NCBI GenBank assembly: GCA_029245865.1
Contig: JAQWOM010000051.1
Span: 25,963-89,962, forward strand
Reading direction: 5' to 3'
Length of the DNA stretch: 64,000 bases
DNA from: Planctomycetota bacterium
Lineage (GTDB): Bacteria; Planctomycetota; B15-G4
Position 1 is the first letter of the stretch, and each line of letters opens with the position of its first letter. The notes beneath the pieces were generated by a model. It did no database searches. It was not told where the DNA came from and worked only from the letters and a program-made list of their open reading frames with translations. Below are positions 1 to 8,743 of this stretch, piece by piece. The position numbers and the translations under genes were made by a program.

Positions 1-351
1 GGCTTGACCCTGGCGGTCGCAACCACCCGCCTCACAGAGAACGCGCGAGAAGGGCTGCTGGCCACCGGCCTGGCAGGGCATATTGACTTCGTCGCCGGAC
101 GCGATCTCGTAGCAAACAGCAAGCCTGCACCGGATGTGCTCCTCCATGCCCTGGAATCCGTCGGAGGGCACGTCGACCGCGCACTCATGATCGGTGACTC
201 CGATGCTGACGTTCTGGCCGCACATGCGGCGGGTATCCCGTGCTGGGCCGTGTTAGATGGAGTTGGAAAAGAGACAGCATTGCGCGAAGCCGGCGCCGAC
301 CTCATCCTTAAAGAGGGCTTCGCAGAGTTGCCTGGTCGACTCGGACTCTGA
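1..351 (+). CDS. HAD-family hydrolase, C-terminal part (gene begins before the window)
   Basis: The reading frame is open from the first base, so the N-terminal half with the nucleophile Asp motif lies outside the window. The visible ~116 residues hold the HAD motif III lysine (NSKPAPD) and the acidic motif IV (GDSDADV). These are followed by the typical LGVPxxAV-like strand (AAGIPCWAVLDGV). This layout matches phosphoglycolate phosphatase/PGMB-type HAD hydrolases, which remove phosphate from small metabolites in the cytoplasm. The substrate cannot be told from this part. A selenoprotein gene follows 55 bp downstream on the same strand. Confidence 0.8.
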   Translation, partial: GLTLAVATTRLTENAREGLLATGLAGHIDFVAGRDLVANSKPAPDVLLHALESVGGHVDRALMIGDSDADVLAAHAAGIPCWAVLDGVGKETALREAGADLILKEGFAELPGRLGL

Positions 352-406
352 AGCCCTCCAAGCCCCCCCCTCGATCGACACTCTTTTCATCAAATCTAGG
401 AGCCAT

Positions 407-877
407 ATGGGACTCTTCAAAAAGAAAGCGGCCCTGCTCTCGCCCGGCACTGCTGCGCCTCACTTCGAGTTGCAAGACCACACAGGCACCACACGGACGC
501 TCGCCGATTACACAGGCAAGCGCGTACTGCTCTGGTTCTACCCCAAAGCCGACACCCCTGGCTGAACGATTCAAGGCAAGGGATTCCGTGATCGAATCCC
601 AGAACTTGGCGAGAACAAAGCAATCCTCGGCATCTCTTTTGACAACGTTGCCGACAACAAGGCTTTTGCAGAGAAGTTTGACTTCAACTTTCCACTGCTG
701 TGCGACACCACCAAGAGCATGAGCACGGCTTATGGAGCATGTGCGGACTCCAATGCGAAATACCCTGGCCGCGTCACCTACATCATTGACGCGAACGGCA
801 ACATCGAGCACGGAGAGACCGTCTCTGACATCGAAGAGCACATACTTTCTTCCATCGCACGATTAAAAAACGACTGA
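407..877 (+). CDS. Selenocysteine-containing peroxiredoxin (BCP/AhpC-TSA family), UGA at the catalytic position
   Basis: The frame starts at ATG 407 behind an AGGAG site (398-402) and reads through an in-frame TGA at 563-565 to a second TGA at 875-877, giving 156 residues with Sec at position 53. The flanking sequence is a classic peroxiredoxin: WFYPKADTPG, then U, then TIQGKGFRD, where Cys-type homologues have TPGC-T-x-E-A-C-x-FRD. The frame stays open and protein-like for 103 codons after the UGA (ILGISFDN, FNFPLLCDTT, RVTYIIDANG). The family reduces H2O2 and organic peroxides. The BCP resolving Cys at +5 is replaced by Lys58, so resolution must use another Cys (the LLCD or GACA cysteines) or an external thiol. 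A hairpin fitting a bacterial SECIS follows the UGA. The alternative, a nonsense-mutated pseudogene, is unlikely because the stop replaces precisely the catalytic residue. Confidence 0.9.
580..600 (+). promoter_or_regulatory. Candidate bacterial SECIS hairpin of the selenoperoxiredoxin
   Basis: A perfect 7-bp stem (GGGATTC 580-586 with GAATCCC 594-600) closes a 7-nt loop CGTGATC. It lies 14 nt after the UGA, with 21 nt between the UGA and the apical loop. This is within the known range for bacterial SECIS elements, which must sit just downstream of the Sec codon to recruit SelB. The early G in the loop agrees with the usual requirement. Function is inferred from position and shape. Confidence 0.72.
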
Positions 878-961
878 TCTTGCAGCCTGCAGCAGGTGGA
901 AATACGCACTCCAACTTGTTCGGGATGAAACAGACAACAGGCCTTCATCGAGATCTTCGCC

Positions 962-1447
962 ATGACCTCTGCCACGGAAAACCTTCTCGCTCTACTCGAC
1001 ACGCCCATGCGGCATGCCACGGCCGTCGATCTCACAGATGCTCACACAGCTCGCACCACGCTAGAAAAGCACTATCCGTTCGAAGGAGATGAAGCGCAGG
1101 CTCTACGCAGCGCTCTTATGACGGCTGTAGATGAGGGCCTCATCTGCAATCGTGGGAAAGACCCCGTTCGCTACTCTCGCCTGGCCAAGCCCGAAGACAC
1201 GCAGCACGACCTGTCCGTGGACTTTGTCTGGATGACAGGCGGAGGCATCAACCACCGCCATCCGAAGGGAGAAGTGAATCTGTGCTTCTCCGTGGAAGGC
1301 GAGGCCAAATTTGATGGCCAACCCGAGGGCTGGGTGACCTTCGAACCCGGAAGTGCGCATGTCCCAACGGTCACGGATGGCCGAATGCTCATCGTCTACT
1401 TTTTGCCCAGCGGCGAAGTTGAATGGATCAACGAAGGCAAGGCCTGA
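962..1447 (+). CDS. DUF4863 / 4-hydroxylaminobenzoate lyase (PnbB)-like protein
   Basis: A 161-residue cytoplasmic protein. The central part (MTGGGINHRHPKGEVNLCF, then GWVTFEPGSAHVPTV and MLIVYFLPSGEVEW) resembles the DUF4863 family, which includes the 4-hydroxylaminobenzoate lyase PnbB of nitrobenzoate degraders. The His-rich HRHPKGE stretch and the Gly/Pro turns suggest a cupin-like metal or substrate pocket. The family name is from recognition of these motifs. The true substrate here is unknown, since no nitroaromatic pathway genes are nearby. It stands 84 bp after the selenoperoxiredoxin and 37 bp before the next gene, so co-transcription is possible. Confidence 0.62.
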   Translation: MTSATENLLALLDTPMRHATAVDLTDAHTARTTLEKHYPFEGDEAQALRSALMTAVDEGLICNRGKDPVRYSRLAKPEDTQHDLSVDFVWMTGGGINHRHPKGEVNLCFSVEGEAKFDGQPEGWVTFEPGSAHVPTVTDGRMLIVYFLPSGEVEWINEGKA

Positions 1448-1484
1448 TTGTCGAGATGAGGCACTCTGACGCGCGGCTCGCACT

Positions 1485-2552
1485 GTGGACACGCTAATCC
1501 TTCGTGACGACACGGTGCTGGACCACAATCCGGGCCCTGGGCACCCAGAGAACCCCGCGCGGCTCGCGGCAGTACTCAAAGATCTCGACGAGCGGCCCAT
1601 TATCGGCACACGCACAGTCGCGCCACGCCTTGCGAGCCGCAGCGAACTCGAGCGTGTCCACACCTCCGCGCACGTCGATATCGTCGAGTCCACAGAAGGC
1701 AAGCCACATGTCGTGTTAGACAACGACACCGTGACGAGCCCCGGCTCCTGGCTCGCAGCACGTTGTGCAGCTGGTGCGACCTTGTCAGCTGTCGAAGCAG
1801 TTGTTTCCGGCGAAGCCTCCGGTGCTTTCGCACTGGTTCGCCCACCGGGTCACCATGCTGAAGCCGGGCATGCCATGGGCTTTTGCCTGTTCAACAACGT
1901 TGCAGTTGCCGCTGAGCATGCGCGTAACGAACTCGGTTGCGAGCGCGTGCTCATTCTTGATCCAGATGTACACCACGGCAATGGCACACAACACGCCTTC
2001 CAGAATCGCGCCGACGTGATGTACGTCTCTTCTCATCGATACCCGTTCTATCCCTTCACGGGACCAGTGACGGACATCGGAAACCGTGAAGGCTCTGGCT
2101 TCACGGTGAACTTGCCGCTGAGCCAAGGCATGGGTGATGCAGACCTGCTCCACGTCTATCAAGACGTTGTCACTCCGATCGTTGCGGGCTTTCAACCCGA
2201 TCTCATCCTGGTCAGCGCAGGCTTCGACACATGGCACAGCGACCCCGTTGGCGACCTTGGCGTCACCCGCGCCGGCTTTGATGCGCTCTTCGAGCTCTTC
2301 TCCGCCTGGTCCGACGCCTACTGCCCCGGTCGACTCGTGGCGACGCTCGAAGGCGGCTACGACCCCTCTGGTGTCGTTCAAGGTGTGCGCGCTTCTCTCC
2401 GAGCTCTCACGGCACGCACCTCGGCGAGTTCGTCCGGCGAGGCCGGGGCGGACATAGGGCTCGACTCGGCACCCTGCTCAGAAGCACGGATCACTGCAGT
2501 TGAAGCCCGCAAGGCCCTGGCGCCTTGGTGGCCCAAGCTGCGCCAGGGCTGA
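1485..2552 (+). CDS. Histone deacetylase-like (class II HDAC/acetoin utilization) hydrolase
   Basis: A 355-residue zinc deacetylase-fold protein starting with GTG at 1485. Family signatures are in order: RPPGHHAEAGHAMGFC (His123-His124), LDPDVHHGNGTQ (zinc ligands Asp161 and His163), SAGFD (ligand Asp248) and LEGGYD near residue 287. The family hydrolyses acetylated amines such as acetyl-lysine or acetylpolyamines in the cytoplasm. The usual DxD is preceded by Pro (LDPDVHHG), a minor change. The C-terminal ~40 residues (rich in Ser, Ala and Gly) are variable. The substrate cannot be deduced. Confidence 0.92.
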   Translation: MDTLILRDDTVLDHNPGPGHPENPARLAAVLKDLDERPIIGTRTVAPRLASRSELERVHTSAHVDIVESTEGKPHVVLDNDTVTSPGSWLAARCAAGATLSAVEAVVSGEASGAFALVRPPGHHAEAGHAMGFCLFNNVAVAAEHARNELGCERVLILDPDVHHGNGTQHAFQNRADVMYVSSHRYPFYPFTGPVTDIGNREGSGFTVNLPLSQGMGDADLLHVYQDVVTPIVAGFQPDLILVSAGFDTWHSDPVGDLGVTRAGFDALFELFSAWSDAYCPGRLVATLEGGYDPSGVVQGVRASLRALTARTSASSSGEAGADIGLDSAPCSEARITAVEARKALAPWWPKLRQG

Positions 2553-2720
2553 GCTCTCAAGAATGCCGCCATTGCGTCACGGCTTGAGTTCGGATTCTTA
2601 GAAATGTGGGCCGCTTGAATCCCATAATACATGGGCAAGCGCACCACAAGCGCCGCGAGTCGCACGGCCGCGCAGCAAACTTCTAACCACCTGCCCGGCC
2701 TTCCCACTTCGGAGAACCTC

Positions 2721-3524
2721 ATGCCATCCCGTTCGCACGAGATCGACTACCACATTCATGGCGACGACATGCAGTTTGTGGAAATCACACTGGATCCGCG
2801 CGAGACAGTGGTTGCCGAAGCGGGTGCCATGATGTTTATGAACCCGGACATCCACATGGACACGAAGATGGGTGACGGTAGCAACCCCGAGGCCGGCTTC
2901 ATCGACAAGCTGTTCAGCGTCGGAAAGCGTGTCTTCACGGGAGAGAGTCTCTTCATGACTCACTTCACTGCAGACGGCAACGATCGCACAACTGTCGCTT
3001 TTGGCGCGCCCTACCCCGGAAAGATCGTGGGTGTCGATCTCGCGAAATTAGGAGGCACGTTCCTCTGCCAAAAGCAGGCCTTCTTGTGTGCAGCCATGGG
3101 CACCGAATTGTCCATCGCATTCAGCAAACGCTTTGGCGCCGGCCTCTTTGGCGGCGAGGGATTCATCCTTCAAAAATTGCGGGGTGATGGACTGGCTTTC
3201 ATACATGCCGGTGGCACCGTGATCATGAAAGAACTCAGCGCTGGCCAGCGACTCAAGGTCGACACCGGTTGCATTGTCGGATTCGATGAAGGCGTCCATT
3301 ACGACATCACCATGGTGAAGGGCATTGGCTCGATGCTTTTCGGCGGAGAGGGCCTCTTTCTTGCGGAACTCACCGGCCCTGGGACCGTGTACCTGCAAAG
3401 CCTCCCATTCAGCCGCCTGGCCGACCGCATCATTGCGAGCGCTCCACGACATGGAGGCCGCAATCAAGGTGAAGGCTCAGTCCTCGGAGGCCTGGGGCGA
3501 CTGCTGGGCGGTGACAACCGCTGA
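2721..3524 (+). CDS. AIM24-family (TIGR00266) protein
   Basis: A 267-residue protein of the TIGR00266/AIM24 family. It shows the N-terminal beta-strand block [19 protein letters not shown], then the glycine-rich [20 protein letters not shown] repeat-like stretch and [14 protein letters not shown], and ends with the family's conserved [12 protein letters not shown] 2721 is chosen because GGAGA sits 5 nt ahead of it. An upstream in-frame ATG at 2631 has no ribosome site and would add a low-complexity Thr/Ala leader. The function of bacterial members is unknown. The yeast homologue is a mitochondrial protein affecting inner-membrane organisation. Confidence 0.85.
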   Translation: MPSRSHEIDYHIHGDDMQFVEITLDPRETVVAEAGAMMFMNPDIHMDTKMGDGSNPEAGFIDKLFSVGKRVFTGESLFMTHFTADGNDRTTVAFGAPYPGKIVGVDLAKLGGTFLCQKQAFLCAAMGTELSIAFSKRFGAGLFGGEGFILQKLRGDGLAFIHAGGTVIMKELSAGQRLKVDTGCIVGFDEGVHYDITMVKGIGSMLFGGEGLFLAELTGPGTVYLQSLPFSRLADRIIASAPRHGGRNQGEGSVLGGLGRLLGGDNR

Positions 3525-3554
3525 ATGCCGCACTCACAGCCAGAGGGCACGCGG

Positions 3555-4760
3555 CTACTGCTCAGGCGTCACGCTGTCTGAAAGCGCCTCTGCCATCAAA
3601 GACGCGAGCTGACGAGCACCATCTGTCGTGAGGTGCACGTGATCGGCAAACACTGCCGATTGACCAGAAAGAGGCGTGGCGTCGATGACATGGCTCGCCG
3701 GAACCACTTCGTCGATCACTTCGTAGAGCCCGTGATAGGCCGCCACATGGGCGTCATGGTCAAAGCCGTGATACTCGTACCGGCAGCGCGCGCGGTCGGC
3801 CTCAGAGAGGCCCGGCACGATCAGCGTCGCTTGCTTGGCCACAAACAGTTCGGCTCCCATCAACGCGCACGCATTCTGGATGAGCTGCAAATTGAAGCGG
3901 AACACGTCTAAGCCTTTTCGTTCGTAATCAGCTGTGAGTGGTTTCTCGCCACCGACCTCGCCTTCGAGACCATCTAACGACTTCTCAAGGCGCAAGCGCG
4001 CACGAATGAGCAACTGGCTGTGCCGCAGCAGGTGATCGACCCACCAAGGGTTCAACATGGTGGTGCTACTGCGCATGCGGTCGAGCGTCCAGCTTCCGTC
4101 TGCAAGTGACCGCCACTCGACAAGCCGCTCGGGCTCCGTGTGGTCGAAGTAGTACATCTCGTTCCACCCGTGATACACAACGACCACATCTGGCTCGAAA
4201 GCGCGAAGACGGCTCCACAATCGACCGAAGGACTCAAACGTGCTGTAACCACCGAGAGCTGCATTAATAAATTCGAGTTGCGTGCCTTCAGGCACCGCCG
4301 CACTCAATTCTTCCGCCACCAGCCACGGCCAGGTCGAGGAGTCTGCGAGATCGAACCCTGTGCCAGCAGTAGACGAGCCCCCTAAAAACACCACCCGCAC
4401 GGTGTCCGCCGGCTTCGAAACGTCTAGCTCTGGAGTCGAGATGAACCCATGGCTATTGATGCTCTTGCCCAGGCCCGCGCGACCTGCACGACCTCGATAG
4501 GCACTGAAGGCGTCTACCTGGGCCCATTGCTTCATGGGGTTTGCGCCCACTGAACGACCCGTCAACGCCCACAGATCAAGCCGCGCCCTGTCCATGCGCA
4601 GATAAATCTCAAGACAGAGGCCGGGCAGCACCACAAGCACAACAAGCAAGGCGATGACAAAGCCCAAGCGACTGCGCTTCTTGCGACGAGGGCGAAGCTC
4701 TGAGTCCAAGTTCGTTTCGACAGTCCGGTGGGAAGACATGCGGCCCATGATCCGCATCAC
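3555..4760 (-). CDS. Membrane-anchored SGNH/GDSL hydrolase
   Basis: A 401-residue protein with a basic N-terminus (RPRRKKRSR) and one membrane helix at about residues 32-51, so the catalytic domain is likely periplasmic. SGNH motifs: FLGGSSTAGTG (nucleophile Ser near 129-130), NAALGGYSTF (block II Gly), YHGWNEM (block III Asn) and DHVHLTTDG near the C-terminus (Asp-x-x-His dyad). Such proteins deacylate or de-acetylate glycans and lipids. The overall plan resembles exopolysaccharide-associated SGNH proteins. The start is uncertain, since several Met residues lie within the first eight positions and none has a clear ribosome site. Confidence 0.82.
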   Translation of the reverse strand: MMRIMGRMSSHRTVETNLDSELRPRRKKRSRLGFVIALLVVLVVLPGLCLEIYLRMDRARLDLWALTGRSVGANPMKQWAQVDAFSAYRGRAGRAGLGKSINSHGFISTPELDVSKPADTVRVVFLGGSSTAGTGFDLADSSTWPWLVAEELSAAVPEGTQLEFINAALGGYSTFESFGRLWSRLRAFEPDVVVVYHGWNEMYYFDHTEPERLVEWRSLADGSWTLDRMRSSTTMLNPWWVDHLLRHSQLLIRARLRLEKSLDGLEGEVGGEKPLTADYERKGLDVFRFNLQLIQNACALMGAELFVAKQATLIVPGLSEADRARCRYEYHGFDHDAHVAAYHGLYEVIDEVVPASHVIDATPLSGQSAVFADHVHLTTDGARQLASLMAEALSDSVTPEQ

Positions 4761-4919
4761 GTAAACGGCGTATCAGGTCCATTACAGACTCGTCCAACAA
4801 CAGCTACAAATCCACGACCATTTTCATGGTGAAACGCGATCACTGGCAGCTTGCACTCTGGGTTCGTACAGCCGAATCTGGGGGTTCATGCACACAACGC
4901 CTCGTCAGATTGGCTCAAC

Positions 4920-5225
4920 ATGGATCGCTCGGCTCCACCGCCCTCCACCACAGCACGCCATATCCATGTTTCTGGCCGTGTTCAGGGCGTGGCCTTTCGC
5001 TGGTCCATGCAGCGGGAAGCCGAACACCTCGGCATGACCGGCTGGGTGCGTAATCTTCTCGATGGACGTGTCGAATCACGAATCCAGGGATCTGAGAAGG
5101 CGATCGATACGATGCTGCTCTGGCTCAAGAAAGGGCCGCCGTCAGCACGTGTCGACGATCTTGACGTACGCGTTTGTGAAACAGAGAGCCAGCTCGTGGG
5201 ATTTTCAATCCGCACCATCGGTTAG
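4920..5225 (+). CDS. acyP: Acylphosphatase
   Basis: A 101-residue protein with the full acylphosphatase pattern: HIHVSGRVQGVAFRWSMQREA (catalytic Arg in GRVQGVAFR) and GWVRNLLDGRVE (catalytic Asn in VRN). It hydrolyses acyl phosphates such as acetyl phosphate in the cytosol. ATG 4920 leaves about 12 residues before the first strand, as usual. A longer in-frame start at 4851 adds a non-conserved leader. The next gene starts 9 bp after the stop. Confidence 0.93.
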   Translation: MDRSAPPPSTTARHIHVSGRVQGVAFRWSMQREAEHLGMTGWVRNLLDGRVESRIQGSEKAIDTMLLWLKKGPPSARVDDLDVRVCETESQLVGFSIRTIG

Positions 5226-5234
5226 CCTCGCAGC

Positions 5235-5873
5235 ATGCGCACCCCCGCTCTCATCTGGATTGCCTGCATCATGACTGGCTCAATGGCCTGCCTTCCCTGG
5301 CCCGAGCGATCACATGTCACGAACGCATTCAGTAAAGACACTCGCGTAGCCCTGCCAGCGATCGCTGAACTTGGGCAAAGTGACCGAGAGGAAGCGGAAG
5401 CGATTCTTCTGCACATCGCACAGGATCCCGACCCACTTCGGAGAGAAGCTGCGGTCAATGCGCTGCGTGCGCTTGCACGGCTCGAACGTGCCGAGAGCAA
5501 CGAGACGACTCTGAGCATCCGCGCCGAGATATCAGCACTGCATGTTGCGATGGAAGAAGCGCTTCGCAACGGAGATCTTCTTGGCGTTGCGGGGTTCTAC
5601 TCCGATGACGCCGTCTTACTTGGTCGTGACGGGAGGCGCGTGGCCGGCCGAGCCAATCTCAACGAATACTGGACCCGACTGCATGGCGCCCAAAGCTGGG
5701 AAATCGACGTGCTCGATGTCGAAGGCGAAGACGGCATCTGGATGGAACGCGGTCGCAGTCGCCTCCGCGTCATGCGCGATGAAGAGCTGGCCGAATCAGA
5801 GGTAGATTTCATGATGATCTGGCAACGTCAGCTTGACGGCCGACTGCTGATCATTGTCGATGCCTTCTGGTGA
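5235..5873 (+). CDS. Lipoprotein with HEAT-like and NTF2-like (DUF4440/SnoaL) regions
   Basis: A 212-residue protein beginning with a short hydrophobic leader ending in MTGSMAC, a plausible lipobox. Residues ~30-85 form helical HEAT-like repeats (IAELGQSDREEAEAILLHIA, DPLRREAAVNALRALA). Residues ~95-212 look like an NTF2-fold DUF4440 domain (MEEALRNGDLLGVAGFYSDDAVLLGRDG ... RLLIIVDAFW). The family covers binding and enzymatic roles, so the function is open. It starts 9 bp after the acylphosphatase and probably shares its transcript. The domain calls are from pattern only. Confidence 0.7.
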   Translation: MRTPALIWIACIMTGSMACLPWPERSHVTNAFSKDTRVALPAIAELGQSDREEAEAILLHIAQDPDPLRREAAVNALRALARLERAESNETTLSIRAEISALHVAMEEALRNGDLLGVAGFYSDDAVLLGRDGRRVAGRANLNEYWTRLHGAQSWEIDVLDVEGEDGIWMERGRSRLRVMRDEELAESEVDFMMIWQRQLDGRLLIIVDAFW

Positions 5874-5918
5874 TCGACCTCTGAGGGCCCAACTCGGCTC
5901 CTGCAGACGCACAAAAAA

Positions 5919-6824
5919 TCACACCAACAAACGTCTCGTCCGGAACTTAGTTCCGTTGTTTGTAAAGGTCACTGCCGCAACCACTTCACCGCCGACCCAT
6001 GCAAAACATGGCTCTTCGATAGGGAAACCTGGCGGCGTGCGCAACGACTGACCACGACTCAGGAGATGCCGCTGATCGAGCGGGACATTCAAGCGCGGAA
6101 AGTTCTTCAGAGCCGACTCGATGCCCAGAATGTGCTCTGGCTCGACCTCTTCAGGAGGCGTGGCCATCGAGAGGTCAAGTGAGCCGACGTGCGTGCGCAC
6201 CAGGCCTGACATGTAGCCCCCTGTTCCCAGAGCTTCCCCAAGGTCGCGTGCAATAGCACGCGCGTATGTGCCAGATCCGCAACGCATGTGCAGATGCACT
6301 TCTGGCCACTCGTACTTCGTCAACGTGAGCTCGTGCACCATGACCGTACGTGGCTTTGCTTGTACGGGGTTGCCCTTACGTGCTTCGCGATGCAAACGCT
6401 TCCCGTCGACCTTTACCGCGCTGTACGTAGGCGGCACCTGGCTAATCTCTCCACGAAAAGATAGCAGTGCCTTCTCAATGTCGGCTTCACTCGGGGGGGC
6501 CGGGGCCGGATCGGAAACCGTGATCTCTCCTTCGGCATCGTCCGTCGTGGTGCGCGCGCCGAGCGTCGCGACAATCTCATAAACTTTCTCGCCGCGAACC
6601 ACGAGATCTTGAATCTTGCGCGCCTTGCCCGCCACGAGGACCAGCACTCCGGTTGCGAGGGGGTCTAGACTTCCACAATGCCCGAGTGGTCCGATTTCCA
6701 AGCGTCTCTCAACTAAGTCGAGCGCGCGTCGCGAGGTGATTCCTCGCGGTTTGTTCACGACAACGAGGCCGCGAACTGCCGAGTCCTGACTGCCTGAATT
6801 GGAGGATTTACTCACGGGACTCAC
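5919..6824 (-). CDS. truB: tRNA pseudouridine-55 synthase TruB
   Basis: A 301-residue enzyme that makes pseudouridine 55 in the T-loop of tRNA. Motif I is GLVVVNKPRGITSRRALD. The catalytic Asp54 lies in GHCGSLDPLATGVLVL (usually GHTGTLDPLATG). Motif QVPPTYSAVKVDGKRLHREAR and the RCGSGTYARAIARDLG motif follow. The length is normal for the family. It stands alone here rather than beside rbfA or infB. A 45-bp gap separates it from the convergent lipoprotein gene. Confidence 0.97.
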   Translation of the reverse strand: MSPVSKSSNSGSQDSAVRGLVVVNKPRGITSRRALDLVERRLEIGPLGHCGSLDPLATGVLVLVAGKARKIQDLVVRGEKVYEIVATLGARTTTDDAEGEITVSDPAPAPPSEADIEKALLSFRGEISQVPPTYSAVKVDGKRLHREARKGNPVQAKPRTVMVHELTLTKYEWPEVHLHMRCGSGTYARAIARDLGEALGTGGYMSGLVRTHVGSLDLSMATPPEEVEPEHILGIESALKNFPRLNVPLDQRHLLSRGQSLRTPPGFPIEEPCFAWVGGEVVAAVTFTNNGTKFRTRRLLV

Positions 6825-6883
6825 AATGTTCGGAAAAGATTGACGCCAGAACCTCGGCTAAAGACAGGACAACGACATGCTCT

Positions 6884-8743
6884 TCAAAGGTCCCCAGAAA
6901 CCCGAAGGGTCGGAGCGTGCTGACTGTCCACGGTAATCGCAAATTCACCAGAACCGCGAACGACCCAGCGTAGCCTTTCCGAGCCATGGCCGGGAATGCC
7001 CCTCTCTAGACGAAGGCGCTCGGGCTCATACTCGACCGCGTCAAAGTCACTCAAGTCAAAACGGTCCGCGCTTGAGCCGCCGGCCACCACGACAAGATCA
7101 TCCCCGACCAAGGTCACGATGTCCGGCAAGCCGATCTCATGGTCTGCTGCCACACTCGTTCGCGTCGGAATCCAACGATCATTGCGCACTTCCAGCGTGA
7201 TGACCTTTGCCCCGCCTGGAGCGTCATCCACCTCGAGCGAAACAACCTCGAGGCGTGGCATTTGCTCCGCATGAAAGATGCAGAATGCTGCATTGCGATG
7301 AAGCATCTCTTCGATCATGAATGGCGGCGGCACGCGCCCCGTCATTTTGCGAAATCCGCCGACCTCTACCGTGCCGTACACGGGATGATCCACTTCATGC
7401 CAGTCGACATGTGTTTCGCCAAAAAGCACATGGTCATCGAAAGCCATCCGGGCATCGGCTTGTGACTCAAAGCCAAGGTCGCTGTCATCCTGTCCTGCAG
7501 ACTGGCCGAAGTACTGAGTTCCCGCCCACAACTCATTGGTAAACGAGATGACTCCTAACCCCTCTGCCGTCCAGTTGACGAAGCCGCCATGCACGTCATA
7601 GAGATCTTCGAAAATAATCAAAGAGCGGTAGTGCGGCAGAAGTTTTTCACCTTCGTCTGCAATGGCATCGTAGACGCGCTGGTCCTCTCGCGGGTAGTAA
7701 CTCTCACGCACCCTTGCACCTGGCCCGCGTAGGATCATGCCGCCCGAGTTGTGAAAGCTCTGCACAGCGGCGATGTTCGGATGCGACATGATGAACTGCC
7801 CGACGGCATCCGTCTCGGGATAGCTGAACGGGTAATCTCCCGCTCCATACTGGATGTACACCGGCATCCAGTCACTTCCCCAATTGCGATTCATGTCATA
7901 CCCGCCAGGCCCATCTTCGTTCACACGTCCATCGTTATCGTTGTCGTACCCCTCTTGGCCCAGGTGAATGTAATTCGCTCCACTCGCAACCCTCTTGTCC
8001 GCAGGGACAGCGATCATGCGCCGTGGGTCCTCGGGATCGAGGCGATGCGTCCCCGTACCAGGTGCCACCTTTTTGCGCATGGACAAGAGTTCACCGTCGC
8101 CATCTAAATCATCGGGACCATCCTCGTCCATCAGGCCGTCACCGTCGTTGTCCAACGGCTTTTTCCCGCTGCGAGAGCTGTGCGGCGTATTGGGTGAATC
8201 AAACCAGTACTGCCGGCCATCCGGATTCACCATGGGCAAGATGTAGAACACGCGCTCGTCCACCAGTTCCGTGATGGCATCTAACTCGCCGTAACGCTCC
8301 AGCAGCGTCCACGCGAGATAAACACACGCCTCTCCACCCTGCACTTCGTTGCCATGAACGTTGCCGTCCACCCACATGGCACTCTTGTCCATCTCGGAAC
8401 CTGTCTCTTGATTCGAGATCGTTAACAGAGGCATTGGGCGACCTTCGACACTCTCGCCAATGAACTCGAGCCGGCAGAGTTCGGGCCATGTCTCCGCGAT
8501 TTGTCGGCATAAATCTGTAATGCCGTCGTAGTCGTAAAATCGGTTCCAGGCGATGGGCAGCTTTGGAGTGCGAACGGCTTGCGCACTGGCAGAGGCCGAA
8601 ACAAAGCCGAAAGCCAGAGCCGCCGCAAACACATAGGAGAGCCTCCGCGGCATACATACCTTTCGTGCAAGCGCATGCCAAGATCGCACGAGAGAAGAGA
8701 CCGCCGAAACATCGTTATCGTTGTTGGAATTGATTCGTGTCAT
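6884..8743 (-). CDS. Secreted M14-family zinc carboxypeptidase with acidic DxDxDG repeats
   Basis: A 619-residue exported peptidase. A signal peptide is seen at about residues 31-55 (MPRRLSYVFAAALAFGF, cut near ASAQA), so Met31 is an alternative start. The M14 catalytic set is complete: zinc ligands His130 and Glu133 (GNVHGNE) and His331 (VQSFHNSGG), substrate-binding Asn-Arg in DMNRNW, and general base Glu404 (FTNELW). Two acidic stretches (DNDGDGLMDEDGPDDLDGDG near 198-217 and DNDNDGRVNEDGPGG near 267-281) look like calcium-binding thrombospondin-3/EF-hand-like loops inside the catalytic domain. The C-terminal ~150 residues form a beta-rich domain. It removes C-terminal amino acids from extracellular peptides. 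The start overlaps the stop of the upstream pseudo-M14 gene by ATGA, so the two are translationally coupled. Confidence 0.92.
   Translation of the reverse strand: MTRINSNNDNDVSAVSSLVRSWHALARKVCMPRRLSYVFAAALAFGFVSASASAQAVRTPKLPIAWNRFYDYDGITDLCRQIAETWPELCRLEFIGESVEGRPMPLLTISNQETGSEMDKSAMWVDGNVHGNEVQGGEACVYLAWTLLERYGELDAITELVDERVFYILPMVNPDGRQYWFDSPNTPHSSRSGKKPLDNDGDGLMDEDGPDDLDGDGELLSMRKKVAPGTGTHRLDPEDPRRMIAVPADKRVASGANYIHLGQEGYDNDNDGRVNEDGPGGYDMNRNWGSDWMPVYIQYGAGDYPFSYPETDAVGQFIMSHPNIAAVQSFHNSGGMILRGPGARVRESYYPREDQRVYDAIADEGEKLLPHYRSLIIFEDLYDVHGGFVNWTAEGLGVISFTNELWAGTQYFGQSAGQDDSDLGFESQADARMAFDDHVLFGETHVDWHEVDHPVYGTVEVGGFRKMTGRVPPPFMIEEMLHRNAAFCIFHAEQMPRLEVVSLEVDDAPGGAKVITLEVRNDRWIPTRTSVAADHEIGLPDIVTLVGDDLVVVAGGSSADRFDLSDFDAVEYEPERLRLERGIPGHGSERLRWVVRGSGEFAITVDSQHAPTLRVSGDL

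Noticed and set aside
257..565. Reading the peroxiredoxin as a 5' fragment with a premature stop (pseudogene)
   Set aside because: The stop replaces exactly the catalytic residue, the frame continues intact to 877, and a hairpin follows at SECIS distance.
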